Shown here piece after piece: positions 1-13,989 of a DNA stretch of 64,000 nt. The number at the start of each line of letters is the position of its first letter. Position 1 is the first letter of the stretch. The DNA is from Cloeon dipterum. Lineage: Eukaryota > Arthropoda > Insecta > Ephemeroptera > Baetidae. The DNA lies in NCBI RefSeq assembly GCF_949628265.1, contig NC_088787.1, positions 17,784,501-17,848,500 of the forward strand, given 5' to 3'. A model generated the notes under the pieces. The model was not told the origin of the DNA and made no database searches. It saw only the letters and a list, made by a program, of their open reading frames with translations. The position numbers and the translations under genes were made by a program.

Positions 1-1180
1 GCTTTAAATTTAAATATATCAACCTGTAATATTAGGGTGAACTTCATTTTTTTCCTACGGGTCATGCGATTTTAAGCCATTTCAACCATTCTTAAAATCT
101 CCTTGAGCTATTTTCAACAACCAAAATACAGATTTCATGAGCAAATTACGGCGTAAATACACGATTTTTGTTGTTTTTGACCGTATCAAATATTTTTTAT
201 TTTCCTTCTTGAATGCGTTTTCAAGGGTTATTAAATCAATGTTGATCCTTTTATGCTATTATTCAGCAAAAAAAATGTATCAGTAAGTATTATACTTATT
301 TGACCTTTCCATTTTTTTTAAAGTTGAAAAACACTAATTCCACCGCTTTCTTAAGCTATGACTAATGTCCAAATAATAATTAAGGCTCAGAAAACGATCT
401 ATTGGAATGAGCTTCAATCATTATAAAAATCTAACTCATAAGGAAATGACATAAATTATACATGGATGTTTTCTTTGTTAAAAATTTTGTTATAACTCAA
501 AATCCAATGTTGTACCTCTGATAGCGGAGGTTCATGAAATAAAGCCTGTTGAGTTATAACTGAAGATTTTCAGCTCTTTATGATTAAAATTAATTTTTTT
601 GCACTGGTAGCTTCATAAATCATATATATTATAATATTTAAAATCAGAGGATTTTATTATTTGAAATATTTTACATTCGTGTTTTTAATTTAATAAAATA
701 TTCTGAAAGGTTTTTCGTTATATTTTTAAGCACAACTTAATGAAAGAAGAGCAGGAGATTATTTAGTCTTTTATTCTTAGTTCACCATTTCAAGGCTGAT
801 TCTTAATGCGTGCATTAAACATAATATATAATATTAATTAAAAAGAAAGAGGCAGTTGTTGAATTATCCAGATTAGAGGGGCTGTATAAGTTTCCTGGAA
901 TCTTCAAAACTTTCTCAACCAAAGCCAGGAGAGACTTAACAACTGACATATTTGCTCACGGTTGTAAAGCCCGACGAGATTAGACGACTTTAATGCAGAG
1001 TGTCTTTTTATTTGGCGATAAATTCGAGCGACGCGTCCCCGAGAGTGAATATCCGAGTCATAAGCCGGGCGTAAATCAAGCAAAATAAGCATGCGACGGC
1101 AGATCAAAGCGGAAAAATGTACTTGGCAAAGTAACGTAATTGTGCGGGCCGCGAATTGAAAACTAATTGGGTAAATAAAC
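1..1180. other. AT-rich flank with no supported gene
   Basis: Low-complexity AT-rich DNA upstream of the bestrophin gene. The open frames here are short, have no recognisable domain and no paired splice sites. I see no RNA gene or transposon end. Confidence 0.5.
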
Positions 1181-1187
1181 AAAGCGG

Positions 1188-1240
1188 GAAAGAGAGAGAG
1201 AGAGAGCGAACGAGAGGAAGAGAGTGAGAGGGAAAGAGGG
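1188..1240 (+). promoter_or_regulatory. GA-rich tract upstream of bestrophin
   Basis: An alternating GA run (about 1190-1206) is followed by further GAGAG clusters up to about 1240, roughly 315-365 bp before the bestrophin start codon. In insects such tracts are typical binding sites for GAGA-type factors near promoters. The position and composition are observed. A regulatory role is inference, and the transcription start site is not visible. Confidence 0.35.
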
Positions 1241-1554
1241 CGGCAGGCAGCACACAATGTAAAATTAAAGACGCGAGTGGCAGTGGCGGCGGCCAGTGTG
1301 TGAAAATCGTGAAGGAGCCAGGCCAGAGGACCGTCCGCGAGCAACTAAAATTAGTCAGTGTAGTCAGCGGCAGCGGCCGAGCGACTGTGTGTTGGTGCGT
1401 GCGTTTCGCGGGCGGCCCGTTGCACGATGGCCCGTGGTGGCGAGCGGCCAGTGAGCACCTGAAGGTCTGTGGGCCGCAGCTAGCACCGTAGGCGGCCGGC
1501 CTTTAGCAATGTGCTGCAAGTATGCACCGGGGAAGCGATCGCTCGCACGGCTAG

Positions 1555-4500
1555 ATGACTGTCAGCTACCAGTACGAGGTGGCTTCCTCCACCAGCGGTG
1601 GATTCACCAGGCTCTTGTGTAAATGGCGCGGCAGTCTCTACAAGCTCATCTACAGGGAGCTCTTCCTCTTCCTGGTGGCCTTCGGCGTGCTCAGCATCTG
1701 CTACAGGAACTTCTTCACGCTCGAACAGAAATTGTGAGTGCTCAGTTCCGCGCGGCCTCAACAATTAGTTGGCTGCTTTTCGCTGTTTGAAATGTGGCAG
1801 ATGTGGTCGCTTCCAAGTAGGTTTGCGTTGACGTTGACACAATTCAGCTTGGTCTGCATCAAACAGATTTACATTTTTTTTAATTTTTGTTGCTTAGTTA
1901 AAATCAAATGCAACATATTTTTTATTTTATTAAAATTTGTTAAAAACATAATGTTTAAGTTTTAAACTTATATTTTAAAAATGTCTATTGAGCCACATAA
2001 ACAATTTAATTTTTTACAATGTTTCCTGTAAGTTTCAATATAACAAAAAATCAATAAATTCAGCAGTGCATATCTAATGAGTCATTCAAGAAACAAAAAT
2101 TTTATTTTATTTTTCCATTACGTGTAATAAATTTAAACTCCAAAATTGATACATCATCTTAACCTATTCACTGCTATTTTTACAACAATTAAATTCCATA
2201 GAAATCGATCCATTAATCTCGATTCCACGAATTCTATTTTGCATAAAAATATGGTTTGGTCCAAGGCACAGTTGGAAATCAGGACAAAATTCGTCAGTTA
2301 AACAGTTTGAATTCATTCTAAAATAGATTAATTAAAATTCGTGAAACTCGCTGTTTTCCTTGAAACCCTAATAATATTCTTCAAACGCGTGTTTTTCAAA
2401 CAAATTTCCCAATTACCATCCTACATCTGTGTCAAATGCCTTGCCTACTAGTAAAATGTAATATCCGCCTGCCAGTTTGACATGTTAGGCCACCTGCTCG
2501 TCTCGCTCGTCGTGCGGGTTGCATACTTCAACCTGACAGGCAACAACATAAAATTCCCCTGCATCTCGCAACCAATAATAACGGTGGGGCGCATGTTTTC
2601 TGTGCCGACAAGCGAGTCGGAGGAGTTTTTTGATGTGGCGTGTATTTTTCAAATTTTCTGTCTGCGTTCACAAAAAGCAACGCAGAAACAACCGACTGCT
2701 TTTTAATCAAAGCGTGCACCGACAGCTTTCCGACCCCGTTCGTTTCTTTTTAGCGCGAAAGGCGAATAATCTCCTGCCTTGCGCAATATTTGAAATATTT
2801 CTCAGCTCCAATCTCTCAGCTTTGACAGCTTTTCCGCGCCGCAGGAAAATTCCGCGGTAGCCAAGCCTTCCTCAACGTCACTCGTGGCCGACTCTGCACC
2901 TCGGGGGCAGTGTCCAAATAGCCGCCGGTCCAGCCGCAGAGTGAAGGGAGCACGTGGCCGCGAGCAGGCGGGCGGGCGAGTATGTGGGGCAGGCAGCCAG
3001 AAAAATATGACGTCACATTATCACTTGCATGTGCTTCTGTTGACATCGTAATGTGCGTGAGTGTGTGCACCGACTCGCGCTGGAAATAATCAAAATATTT
3101 CGAGACCGCGCCCCGAGTAAATAAACTCGGCAACTAACGAGCGCTGACGAGTGGCCAATTTGCGGCTACTTTCAACAAATACACACCGCAGAGTGGACGT
3201 TGTTTGGTGTTTGTACTATTTCGTTGTAACAAATGTTCAAGCGGCTCTCTTTCCCAACATTTCGTTGTTTAATTTTCAATCACTCTTTGACAAAGACAAT
3301 ATTGATTTCTCGTTAGTTTGATACTTTGTCTAGTCACCATAAGCGGATAGTTCGTGGTACCAATAATAACGCACATGGACCAAGTAATGCGAATATTTTC
3401 GTTGTTTTTCTGGAGAAAACAGGGAAACGAACTTCATCCTCGTTTATATCAACTAGGCTCAGCATCGAAGCTGACACCCTTTTTCCTAAGTGTACGTTTC
3501 TTTCAAAAATCTAGAAAATAAAAAAATTAAATTCGAATATCATGTTCACACAAGGAGACTCAATTAACTACGAATTCATTATAATTCATTTTATAATCAT
3601 TCCGTTAAAAAAGACATAAAAATATTTTATTTGTTTCGGCCAGATCTAACACATAAAATATTATATCCTCTTTTAAAAGCACCGTCTTTTGTCATGACAA
3701 AAGGTTATCTTCATGACCTGCATCAATTCGTTCATTAGGTCGGAGGTTTCTTAAGTTTGATATTTCTGGGACACTCTGAATGTGGCTGTTCGAGGCCGTG
3801 AATGAAACTTGGCTCGCATCAAAATAGGATGAATGCTATCACATTTCAGTATAATTTCACGTATAAAAGTATTTACAGCTCTGGGCATTAATTGAATTGT
3901 ACACACAAGATCATATGAGATGTCATATTTGAATGAAACTAATTTCATGTGAAAGGTGCTTTAGGTAGCATTTTTAAATTCAAAGTAATTTTATTGCGGA
4001 TCGGCAGAACAACTATGCATCCCCATATTCACAACAACATTTTTAGCATGACCAGATAAAATTAGCATCGAACAAGATTTTACAATACTTTAAATCTTAT
4101 TCCATGCAAGTTTCTGCAGAGATTTACATGTCCAGGCACGAGTTATGTATGATTTCTACACTTTTTAAACCAGAATTTAAATATTTTTTTTTAATAAATA
4201 TTTATAATTTTAAAAATATAAATCTCACCTTAAGTGTTTAAAAACATGAATTTAATTTTAAAAAAGGTTCTCTTCACTTTAGGCTATTTGGGTCTGGCGT
4301 CATTTGTATTTTGAACTATTCCTGGCCGCGCGACACGTATACATTATGCGTGTGGCTTTTGCCTCTCTTGTGTTCCTGTCACCCGCGATCTTTTTTCGCA
4401 GGCAGACAAACAACTACGAATTTACTGCGCCGGAGTTGCCCTCCCGTCGGTGCGGCGGTCGGGATTTTTCAGCGCAGCCTGCTTTTGTCGCGAAATCCCT

Positions 4501-7500
4501 CTGGCGAGATAAATGAATTCACCTTGACCCGGATCTTGTCTGTGCTGGTGGCTGCTTTGCGACCCGATTGAAATAATTAGACCCACATAACGCCGGTGCC
4601 GGCCGGGCTGAAATGGAATTCGATTTTGCGTTCGTGCTTGGTGAATTCTGATAGTGCTCTGCATTTGAGACGCAGACACTTGGATCGGCGGCTCGGGTGA
4701 AATCAATAACCTTCTAGGAAACAAACCACACTCTCTTTGGGCTCGAATTTTTGTATTATTGCGGGTGGTGCGAGGCGAAAACTTGAAATCGAATCTTCTT
4801 TTGTGTTTTTGGCTGAATGTGAATTATAGATAAAAAAAAAACTCTGTTGAAAGCTGAGAATTGCTAATTAAACGAGAAACCGATACTGAAAAACAATACG
4901 CTTTTCATGTATCTATGCAAGATATCTTGTTTCCAGTTGTTGCAAAATCATTCATTTTGATTATCTCTCTGTTTGCAGATTATTCGAGAAAGTTGTAGTC
5001 TACTGTGACAAATTCATCGCGCTCATTCCTTTGTCTTTCGTGCTTGGCTTCTACGTGACATACGTCGCTGGACGATGGTGGCAGCAATACATGGCAATTC
5101 CCTGGCCCGACAAGTAAGTTTTTCTTTTAAAAAAAAAAAATGTTTATACATTGTACAATTAGCATGCGGTGTAAAATTGCCTGGACATAATATTAGGATA
5201 GTCAAGCGCAGAATGTAAACTATCAATGAAGCCTCTGTTGATTGATAATGAATGGTTGAAATATTTATTGAACAGGAAAATACACTGCAAAATATAATTA
5301 TGATTGTTGCAATTTTCATTAGCTAGCAAATTCTTTCCACCAGGATGTTCCTGAGAAATGCCCATCATTTGTAATCCTTTTGATGATACATTTTTAAATT
5401 CGACTTGTAATTATGCATAATTGACCTAATTTTTGCTTGCTGGCAGGCTGCTAATAATAACAGCTCAAAAAGTGGTAGAGGCTACTTCTCTTATCTCAAA
5501 ATCCACAAATACAGTCTTCTATATTGCTTCTTAATATTGTGATCCTTTTTTACAAAAAAAAAAAAAAAAAAAAAAATAGCGATGTGGAAGCTGTGGCAAA
5601 CGAATAGAAAATCTACAATCGCTTTCCAATTATGATCGAGCATCGCAAGCTTAATCTGCGAGCTCTAAAACAGTTTGGTCTCTTATGAATTTATAGAAGT
5701 TCACTGTCTGGGGGAAAGGAAATCCGTGTTTCAGTTCTTAATTGATGAAGAAGTTTTTAAGCTTATAAGCAAGTCTGGCAAGTTTGTTATCAGATATGTA
5801 CGAAGTTCCTCTCAAAATGTTTTTAAATTTAAATTTTTGTTTAACTTTAATTTAATAGTTTGGAATATCAAAATACTGAAAATTAACAATTAAATGCAAT
5901 CGCTAATGAACGCCTTCAAAATAGAAAAAAATAAACCCGTCTGCACCGAAATTTCACTGGCAGTAAAAATAGTCGTCGTATTCTTGCCAACTCGGGTGCA
6001 CACACATTCAATTATTCAGTCCGGTCCGGCCGTTTACTCTGGCTAAATAAACTCGGGCGTCGGGCAGATGACCGCAGGAAAGTTAGTAGCTCTGCAAACT
6101 GACTTTCCGCTCGGCCGAGGACAAACACACGCGCGCGCGAGCGACCATTAGAAGACACACGCTACTACTTGCATTTTGCGGTCGCACTAGTTTCGCGACT
6201 GCGGTTTTCAATGCAAACTGTTTGTCCTAGGATAATGCACTGCGTGGCGCTGTACGTGACGGGCGACGACGAGTACGGCCGCATGCTGCGCCGCTCCCTG
6301 ATGCGCTACCTCAACCTCTCGCTCATCTTGGTGCTAAGGTCCATCAGCTCGGCCGTAAAACGCCGCCTCCCCACCCTGGACCATGTCGTCGAGTCAGGTG
6401 AGAGAGCGAAAACATCCATAGATCCAGAAATTTATTGCACGTGAAGTAAACTTCTTGGAAAATTAATATGCGCTTGACAACGGTAAGAGGTTTTCTTTGA
6501 AACAGGAATGAAAACTGCCATGTTAGAAATGGAGCAGTATTTTTTTAATCTGGAAAAAATAGATGACCATTTTCCTCTTTTATGCCTGACTATTTTTCCA
6601 TATTTCTACAGAGATTTTCTGACCAGGGAAAATATAAAATAGCTCATCGACGAAACAGCATTTAATTTAAACGAAATAAAATGCTTTTTGTGTTTTCTCT
6701 ATGGAAAAATTGATTCAATTTGATCTCATTTGTTGCCTTATAAAGCAAGTTACGGCCCAGTCAGTCAAAAGTGCAAATTTTCTAAAGATACTTGTTACAT
6801 TTTTCAATTACCACAGTTTGCATTTAATCTAAAATTGGATTTCCCCTTATATTAAGACTCTTAATTCATACATCCCCGATGTGCAAAAACAATTACAGCT
6901 GGTTTGAAAAGTGAATGCCATTGAAAACCACCCCCACGGTTAATTATAAATAGAAAGTAGCAAAATCCGAGTGAAACAGAGGACGTGTGCAAGGGCATGA
7001 ACACGAATTGTTTGTGTTTTCGCAGGTTTTATGACCAGAGTAGAGTTAGAAATGTACGTTGCCGTACCAAGCGAAGAGTTCAACACGTACTGGATCCCCA
7101 GCACGTGGTTCATTTCCTTGCTGAAGCAGGCGAAGCGTTCCAACAGGGTCATGGACTCGCAAGGTCTCAAGATAATCATGGAGGTGAGTTCTCCAACATC
7201 ACCAGCAAAGATCAAAGTTCTTGAAAAACCGGGCATGCAAAAATAATTGTGTTTCCAAACTGGCTGCTCGTCTTTTTGGCCGCGAACAAAAACATACAGC
7301 TCGCTTTTGACGCTCTCTCGGTGTTTTACGGACGAGTCGGTTATTTATGGAGTGCAAAAGCCTCATCAAAAGCATGATCTGCAGAGGAAACACTTTGCGC
7401 GCGTAGACACGGCCGAAAATAATAAGAAGACGAGATAAACTAACTGAGAAACTTGACGCGAATGACAATTTCACAAGGAACAGGGGTTGAATTATCAGCA

Positions 7501-10500
7501 GGAACTTTTGTCTTCATATTGCAAATTTATTTCACGCGAGAATTCTTTGCAGGAATTCAACGAGTTCCGCTCGAAATGTGGAATGCTTTGGAGCTACGAC
7601 TGGGTCAGCATACCTCTAGTTTATACTCAGGTGAGAATTATTTTTAATTAGTTTACTTTTTTCTTATGCACTATAAATTTGCTTACAAATTTGGTAAATT
7701 TAATAATAATTGCAATTTGTTATTTATTTAATTATTTTTACTCACTATTACTAAAAACAAACATTAAATTTAATGTGTTTAAAAACTTTATATTTATTTT
7801 TTAGGTGATTTCTAATTGCATCCATATTATTATATTAAAAATATTTATTAATTAAATATTTTGTTTTAAATTAATATTATCTATGAGATAGCTATGTCAT
7901 TGGATCAAAATTCACATAGTATCTCCAAAATAGGTTAAGTTGTCGTTGATCCATCATCTAAGTCACATAACAAAATTACTAGCAATACGTTAATTAAAAT
8001 AAGTAATAAATTAAATATTATTAAAATTGCATAGTTGATGGTGACATTTCATATCTTTTTAAATCTGATATTGGTTATTGAAATAGTTTATACAGTTTTG
8101 CAATTTGTTCATTTTAAGAATAATTAACCGCCGAAAAACGCAGAGGAAGTAACTTTCTCAACCTTTCAACCCCTTTGTGGATGAAGTGCAATTTTTTATG
8201 ACGAATTAATAAAGCTTAAATTATGAATAATGAATTGTATTTCTATCGAACTAAAAATCCACTAAAAACATACCCTAGCTTTAAATTCAGAGTCAAATTT
8301 AAGTCTCTTAGTAATTTATTCCTTTTTTGGTAATTTAATGTATATATTTTGAGTATTCATTTCTATAAACCAGGACATAAAGCCTAGTTTTCCCCATATT
8401 TCAAAAGTAATCTCAGTCACTGTCAAATTTACGACTGATTTAACGACGCCGCTCAAGAATGCCCGTTCATAAGTAAAAAGTGGATGGCAACAACCGCTCA
8501 TAACCGCATGCTGTGCTTTTATTCTCATTCTGTCGCGGCCGCGGTGGCTAAAATTAGCACTCATACAGAGAGGACCGTCGCCGTTATTTATCTGGTCGCA
8601 CGCACAAGTGAAAAAGTGTTTTCTTCTGACAGGTGGTGACCATCGCGACGTACTCGTTCTTCCTGGCCGCGTTGGTGGGTCGACAGTACGTGGCCGGCGC
8701 CAACAAACCCTTCCAAATGGAGATCGACACTTACATTCCCGTCTTCACCATCCTGCAGTTCTTCTTCTTCATGGGACTGCTCAAGGTAAGGCTTCTGCGT
8801 TTCTTGCCGCCAAGAGTACACGCGAAGCGAGCTCCCGGTTTGCGAGTCAGCTCTCGCGGATCGAGCTATTTCAGGAGTCAGGGGCGGCCGCGGCGGCCGT
8901 TTCGATGAACAACACGGCCAAAACAACACAAACGGATCCGCCGCCGCGCGCCGCGCGCGGGGCCGGAGGTGTCACATCGCTCTCGCGGGAATCATTCAAG
9001 CGCGCGCGGTCCTGACCCACCTCTTGCAGGACGCCCATCTCTCTTCTCTGCTTCCCTTTGTTTTGCTGCGAGTGCCGCGGGATTAATTGGCCGAGACGGG
9101 CTTCAATTAAAATAACTCCCTATATAACGAACACGCGGCTGCTCACGTTCCATCCGCCATGGAGTCACTCTTCCATGCACTCTCCCTTGGTTTTTACCCG
9201 ACTCTGCGTGCTTCAGGATTGTTTTCATGACTTTTTAATTGTTTCCACTCTCATTACCACCCTTGAGATTTAGTTTTTAATTTGATGAGTTAGCAGAAAA
9301 GCTATTTAGCTTTGTTGACGATTTAGTTATCTGCATTTGAAATTTTCCTACTCTTTTTTGCTTACATACTCATTATCCTTACACTTCCTTAAAATTAATT
9401 AATAATTATATTAGGAAGAATAGCGATTTAGCGATAGAGAGTATTTCATTTTTAACATTTTTCCTCTTTTTAGTTATCACTGCCCTAATGGAAAATTTTG
9501 AAAATCAGAGTGCAATATAAAGGAGTACCACCCATTATTTGAAACTGTTTCAAAGAGTAAAAATTATGATATGTGCTCTTTTTGTCACGAAAATAGTATT
9601 TGCTTAAGTTTCAACCCAGGTTCCAACTGGAGTCCAAAGAGTCTATTGAACAGATTTAAATTATAAAGAGCTCATCTGAAAAGTCGCCACTTAATCCGAT
9701 CTATACGACACACAGGCTGTCAAACCTGTTCATTTACTATCCGGGCTGACAGAGTTATGAGTGTTTGCTCATTTGCGTCACGTCATCTTAAACCCGAATT
9801 TCAATTAGCATAATCGGCCCGAGAGAGCAGCCAGCGTCGGCGAGTAGATTTGCGAGCGCGCAATAATGGGTGCCTCTCGTTCCTCGTCGCCGAGACGAGA
9901 CACTCTTCGCTCTCGGCAGAGAAGAAAGCGACCGATCCTCGTCTAGATGTGCTTCGCTAAAAGAACTGCGAGCTGAGCTGGCAACCTACATTCCCGCGCG
10001 CTGTTATTTTGACGTGCCGGTGCCAAGTCTAATGTCTTGTCACGATCCATGCACACACGCCGCGCCAGACGCACGAGCAAGACGCGACTTTGCCTGCGCG
10101 CTACGTATGCATATATGCGCAACGTGTGCTATTGTCGCTAATTAATTTTGGACCGCGCGGCTCTCGCGTACCTTACTAATCGCTCCATTCTCGCGCTCAC
10201 TCCCTCGGCTTTGGCGCGGCCCTCAATGGAGAGGACGAGACACAGCAGGGGCTATTTAAGATGCCGGGGTGAAAGCTGGAGGTGTAACAAATTTAAATGA
10301 AAGTAAAAAACACTTCATTTAAACTGAGTGTGGCATATCTATTTGGATAAACGTTTTTAAAAGCAAAGGATACCCCCAGATCTCTTCAGTCTTAATTTTT
10401 TAATTAATTAATTAATTTTTTAATTAAGACCTATTTTATTATATCTTTTTTTATGATGACAGACTTGAAAAATCTCAAATAACGATTAAGAAATCATGAA

Positions 10501-13500
10501 GTGGAACATGCCAACTCATTTAATTATAACAATTCATCTCAACGCTTTCCACGCATCATTTTTCAAGAAAATAAATGGATGAGCTAGTCGTTTCCTCGTA
10601 TATACCAATGTAATAGTTAGACGTTGCTCTGTGAGCATTTCTTTTATGCAATTTGCTTATTAGGTCACGGTTTTAATTTATTGCGACGTGTGATTTTTTG
10701 AAAAATTGCTTTCCTCAGCGAAGTTGACTTTATTAAGTGTGAGGAGATAAATTGACGAAGGAAATGCGCTTATTGAGCAGACGATGCGCACCAGATGCTT
10801 GATGAATAGCTCACAGAGAGAGACTGCTCGCGAGCTAGGTTCTATTTCAGAATCGATCATAAAATTCCGCTATTGAATAAAGATGTCTTTTTATGCGTTT
10901 CTGAGAGAAAGATTCAAATCATTGATATCTTTAGAGCGGTTAATACTCGTTTCTTTAAAATAAATACAGCTTTTCCGCCTGCTCAGCCCTGCTCTGGATT
11001 CGCGGCGTTTTAGCCAAATCCCTAGGTGCAGAGAGGCAAAGTGGTGCTTCGCTCGGTTCGGCTCCTGTTACGGCCTGGAGCTTGCAAATGTTATCCACTC
11101 AAGCGGTGATATTGGGGCTCAGTCAAAGCATTATCGCGGCTCGAATACTTCGCGGTGGAGATAATGAGAATTGCTCGTCCCATCAAAATTTCTTTTATCT
11201 TCTCGCGGTTATAATAATGTAGCAGCAATGAAAAATTTAACAGAAGGAGTTGACTTAATGCAACTCGAAACGAATCTACTTTAAATGCATTTCTAAAAAT
11301 GGCCCTGTTCTGCCCCAAATATTTTAGTGCGTTCAGGTCGAGTAAAAAGGCGTCACTATGTTTATCCAAAGCACACTTCCTGTACTATGATTGGTGTGTA
11401 GAAATATCTATATAGAGAGACACACTCCAGACAGAAATAAGTTATTTTTGCGAAAATGCAGACATTGGCGTGTGTTTGGGCACGTCGCCTGCTCTCCAGC
11501 TCTAATCATCGTTCATCCCCCCGGCGGCAATATCGTAAAAATAACCGTTGATGATGTTGGATTCCAGGTGGCGGAGCAACTAATAAATCCATTCGGTGAC
11601 GACGACGAGGACTTTGAGTTGAATTGGCTCATCGACAGACACACCAAGGTAAACAAACATTGGATGGACTCGAGTGCATCAGAAGATTGATCGATTGTGT
11701 TGTCAGGTTTCGTACCTGGGTGTCGACATCCTGATGTCGCGGTCACCGCCGCTCGTAAAAGACTTGTACTTCGACGACGTCGACATGATGCTGCCATACA
11801 CGGAGGCCGCGCAAGCCTACAAGAAGAAAACCTACCGCGGATCTGTACATGACATGATGTAAGTGATAGAAATTAGAACACTACAAAAAAGAAAGAAAAC
11901 TTTTATTTTAATATTATTTGTGTATTTTAGCAAAGATTAATTACAAAACTACCTGTGGCACTAATCAGCTTAGAAATTTTTAAACAATGTTTTCTGGAAA
12001 TTACAAATAAGTTATTTTCAAATTTAAAATGCTTGAATTCTCTCTCCTGTCGATTTAATTGATACTTCAAAGTTATCCTCCTAACCTATTTTCACATCGA
12101 CAACCTTCCTTCTTGTCTCATGGGCCGTCTTGTGTTGACATCTCACGCCGCGATCATTTGTAATCCGGCTGCTGAGTGATACTCTCGGGCGTCCGGTGCT
12201 TTCTAGCACCCAGCCCTCTAATAAAATATGACACCAGAAGCCTTTTAATGCGGGAAGGAAGCGCCCGTTCCCTTATTCTCTTTCGTCGCGCGCAACGCTG
12301 TTTCTATATTAATGGTGTCACACGCCCGCCAGAAAGAGATGTAAAATTAAAGGAGGCAGCTGAAAAATTCACGCTTTAAAAAAAGAGGGACTCTAACTTC
12401 TTCAGGGGCAATGAATATTTCATTAAATTTTATTACTCTCGGTTCGAGATGTATGCACACGGCAGGACAGGCACGTGCAGCCAGTTGCATAATGAACGCT
12501 GGAAGTTTTTCGCTTTTACATTTCGCTCTCCGCTTCGCCGCAGGGTACCAGAGGGCAAGCAGGGCATGTATCTACCAGAAATCGTGGAGGAGGGTCAACC
12601 GACCATCTCGAGGAACGCCACCCCGAGGACTTCAATGATGAGCCTCTTCCCGGGTAATTTTTATAAATTTGAAGGACTGTAAGTTGTTTAATGAAATGTT
12701 ACTTCAGGCCAGACGTTGTCTCCGTACGATGACGGTGGTGCCTTCGCGCGAAGGAACGAACGAACGTCACCCTCACCACAGCCGAGGCTAAATGCATGCT
12801 CCAGCAACAGCAACGGAAATGGAGCCACTCCGGAATTCGCTTCCGCAGGTACCAGGCGGTAAGACCAACTCCCCACCCCCTCCTTAGCCATTCGCTAATT
12901 CAATTAACAATATGCGTGTTTTTTTAATTCAATCATAACTACAACGATACCACCAGCAGCTAATTATTTATTTGCAACAATTATGAAAGGTGGTATGAAA
13001 TGAAGTTGTGTGATTTTTCAAGGATTTTGGCAATGCAGAATATAGGCTACAGGAAGATAAGAAGTTTTTGTATACATCTTTGATTATCTTTAAATTTATT
13101 AGTGATTTAAAAGAATGGCAATTTTCGACAAGCATTAATTTAAAATTAATTTTCAAATTCGTTATTAGATCATTTTTCCCCTTTACTAAGGTCAAACACA
13201 CATCTTGGAATTTTCTCTTTTAGAAATATCCCAGTAAAACGTAACCTCCTCTGCCCCGCCTCAGCCCCCTAAAAACCCCTAGAATCGCAGTGACGAAACT
13301 TTCACTCGCTTTGCAGGTTCCAAACCTGCGGGCAAACAAGCTGCAATGAGCTGGGCGCTGATTTGTTCGCAATGCTGTCCGAGGTGGACAGACAACAGCG
13401 ACTAGGCAACCGGACGGTGCGCCGAGACTCGGGCGTTCCCTCCTACCCGCCGTCGTGCCTGTTGGGCGATTCGCTGAGTCGCCGCTCTAGTTCGGTGATG

Positions 13501-13989
13501 TCCGAGGAGCCGGACACCATCTCCGTGAGCAGTGCGACGGCCCCCGTGCCCCCGGCCCGCTCCAGACTCAGGTACCTGCTCAAGAGGAAACACTCGAACT
13601 CGACCAAGAAGAACGTGCGGTGGCGCCCTGTGCAGCAGACGGACGTGCCGCCGCCCTCTCCGGACATGAGTGTCAACGCCCTGGTCGAACACTCGACCAA
13701 CTTCATGCTGCAGCAACTGCTCAACGCCGACCCCAAGGCGGCGGACAAGGAAAAGGCGGCGGAAGCGGGTTCCCTCACCAGGAGCATGCCGAATATTCAA
13801 ACGACGGACTGCTCGGTGGACAGTGCGTGGCCGCAGCGGTCGCCGCCGAGGAAACGCACCGAAAGTGTTCATGTTTCCAAGGAGGCGATCAAAGAGGCTC
13901 TGGCCAACACGACGCTCAAGCCGCCCGACGACGAGTTCCTGTCCAAGAATGAAAATCTTGACGCGGAGCAACAGTCGAAAAGAAATTGA
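1555..13989 (+). CDS. Bestrophin family calcium-activated chloride channel
   Basis: Predicted pentameric plasma-membrane anion channel gated by Ca2+. Eleven coding exons: 1555-1733, 4979-5113, 6231-6397, 7026-7183, 7553-7630, 8633-8785, 11568-11648, 11707-11858, 12544-12653, 12708-12858 and 13317-13989; 678 aa, all joins in phase. The ATG is directly preceded by an in-frame TAG. Residues 1-350 form the bestrophin core. The channel-neck residues I76, F80 and F84 sit in IPLSFVLGF at the same numbering as human BEST1, followed by RWW and [13 protein letters not shown] lies at about 230-240. The acidic Ca2+ clasp [11 protein letters not shown] is at about 297-307, with Asp where many homologs have Glu. 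The tail after about 370 is Ser/Pro/Lys-rich, probably disordered, and typical of the variable bestrophin C-terminus. Which insect paralog (Best1-4) cannot be decided here. The donor of exon 10 was chosen because only the site at 12859 keeps frame. Confidence 0.95.
1734..4978 (+). other. Bestrophin intron 1 (3.2 kb)
   Basis: Long first coding intron, AT-rich apart from a GC-rich block at about 2820-3000. Open frames on both strands lack splice context and homology that I recognise. First introns often hold enhancers, but nothing specific is visible. Confidence 0.5.
5554..5576 (+). repeat. Poly(A) tract of 23 A
   Basis: An uninterrupted run of 23 A inside bestrophin intron 2. It could be a simple repeat or the tail of a decayed retroposed copy. 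I see no recognisable body upstream of it. Confidence 0.7.
8786..11567 (+). other. Bestrophin intron 6 (2.8 kb)
   Basis: Contains CpG-rich patches at about 8800-9020 and 9830-10250, separated by AT-rich DNA. No ORF here has splice sites in phase with the flanking exons, and the protein reads straight across this intron (GLLK then VAEQL). I see no cassette exon. Confidence 0.5.
10390..10429. repeat. AT-rich simple repeat (TTAATT-type)
   Basis: Short stretch of repeated TTAATT/TTTTTAATT units in bestrophin intron 6. Simple-sequence DNA with no further structure that I can support. Confidence 0.5.

Noticed and set aside
904..1344. 146-aa open frame on the minus strand with Ser/Leu run
   Set aside because: The run is a translation of the GA repeat; no domain or splice context.
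12849..12858. Alternative donor for bestrophin exon 10 at GTACCA
   Set aside because: It leaves the last exon out of frame; the GTAAGA donor at 12859 keeps the 678-aa reading.
13402..13971. 189-aa open frame on the minus strand
   Set aside because: It is antisense to the last bestrophin exon; the Arg/His-rich translation is a shadow of GC-rich codons on the plus strand.
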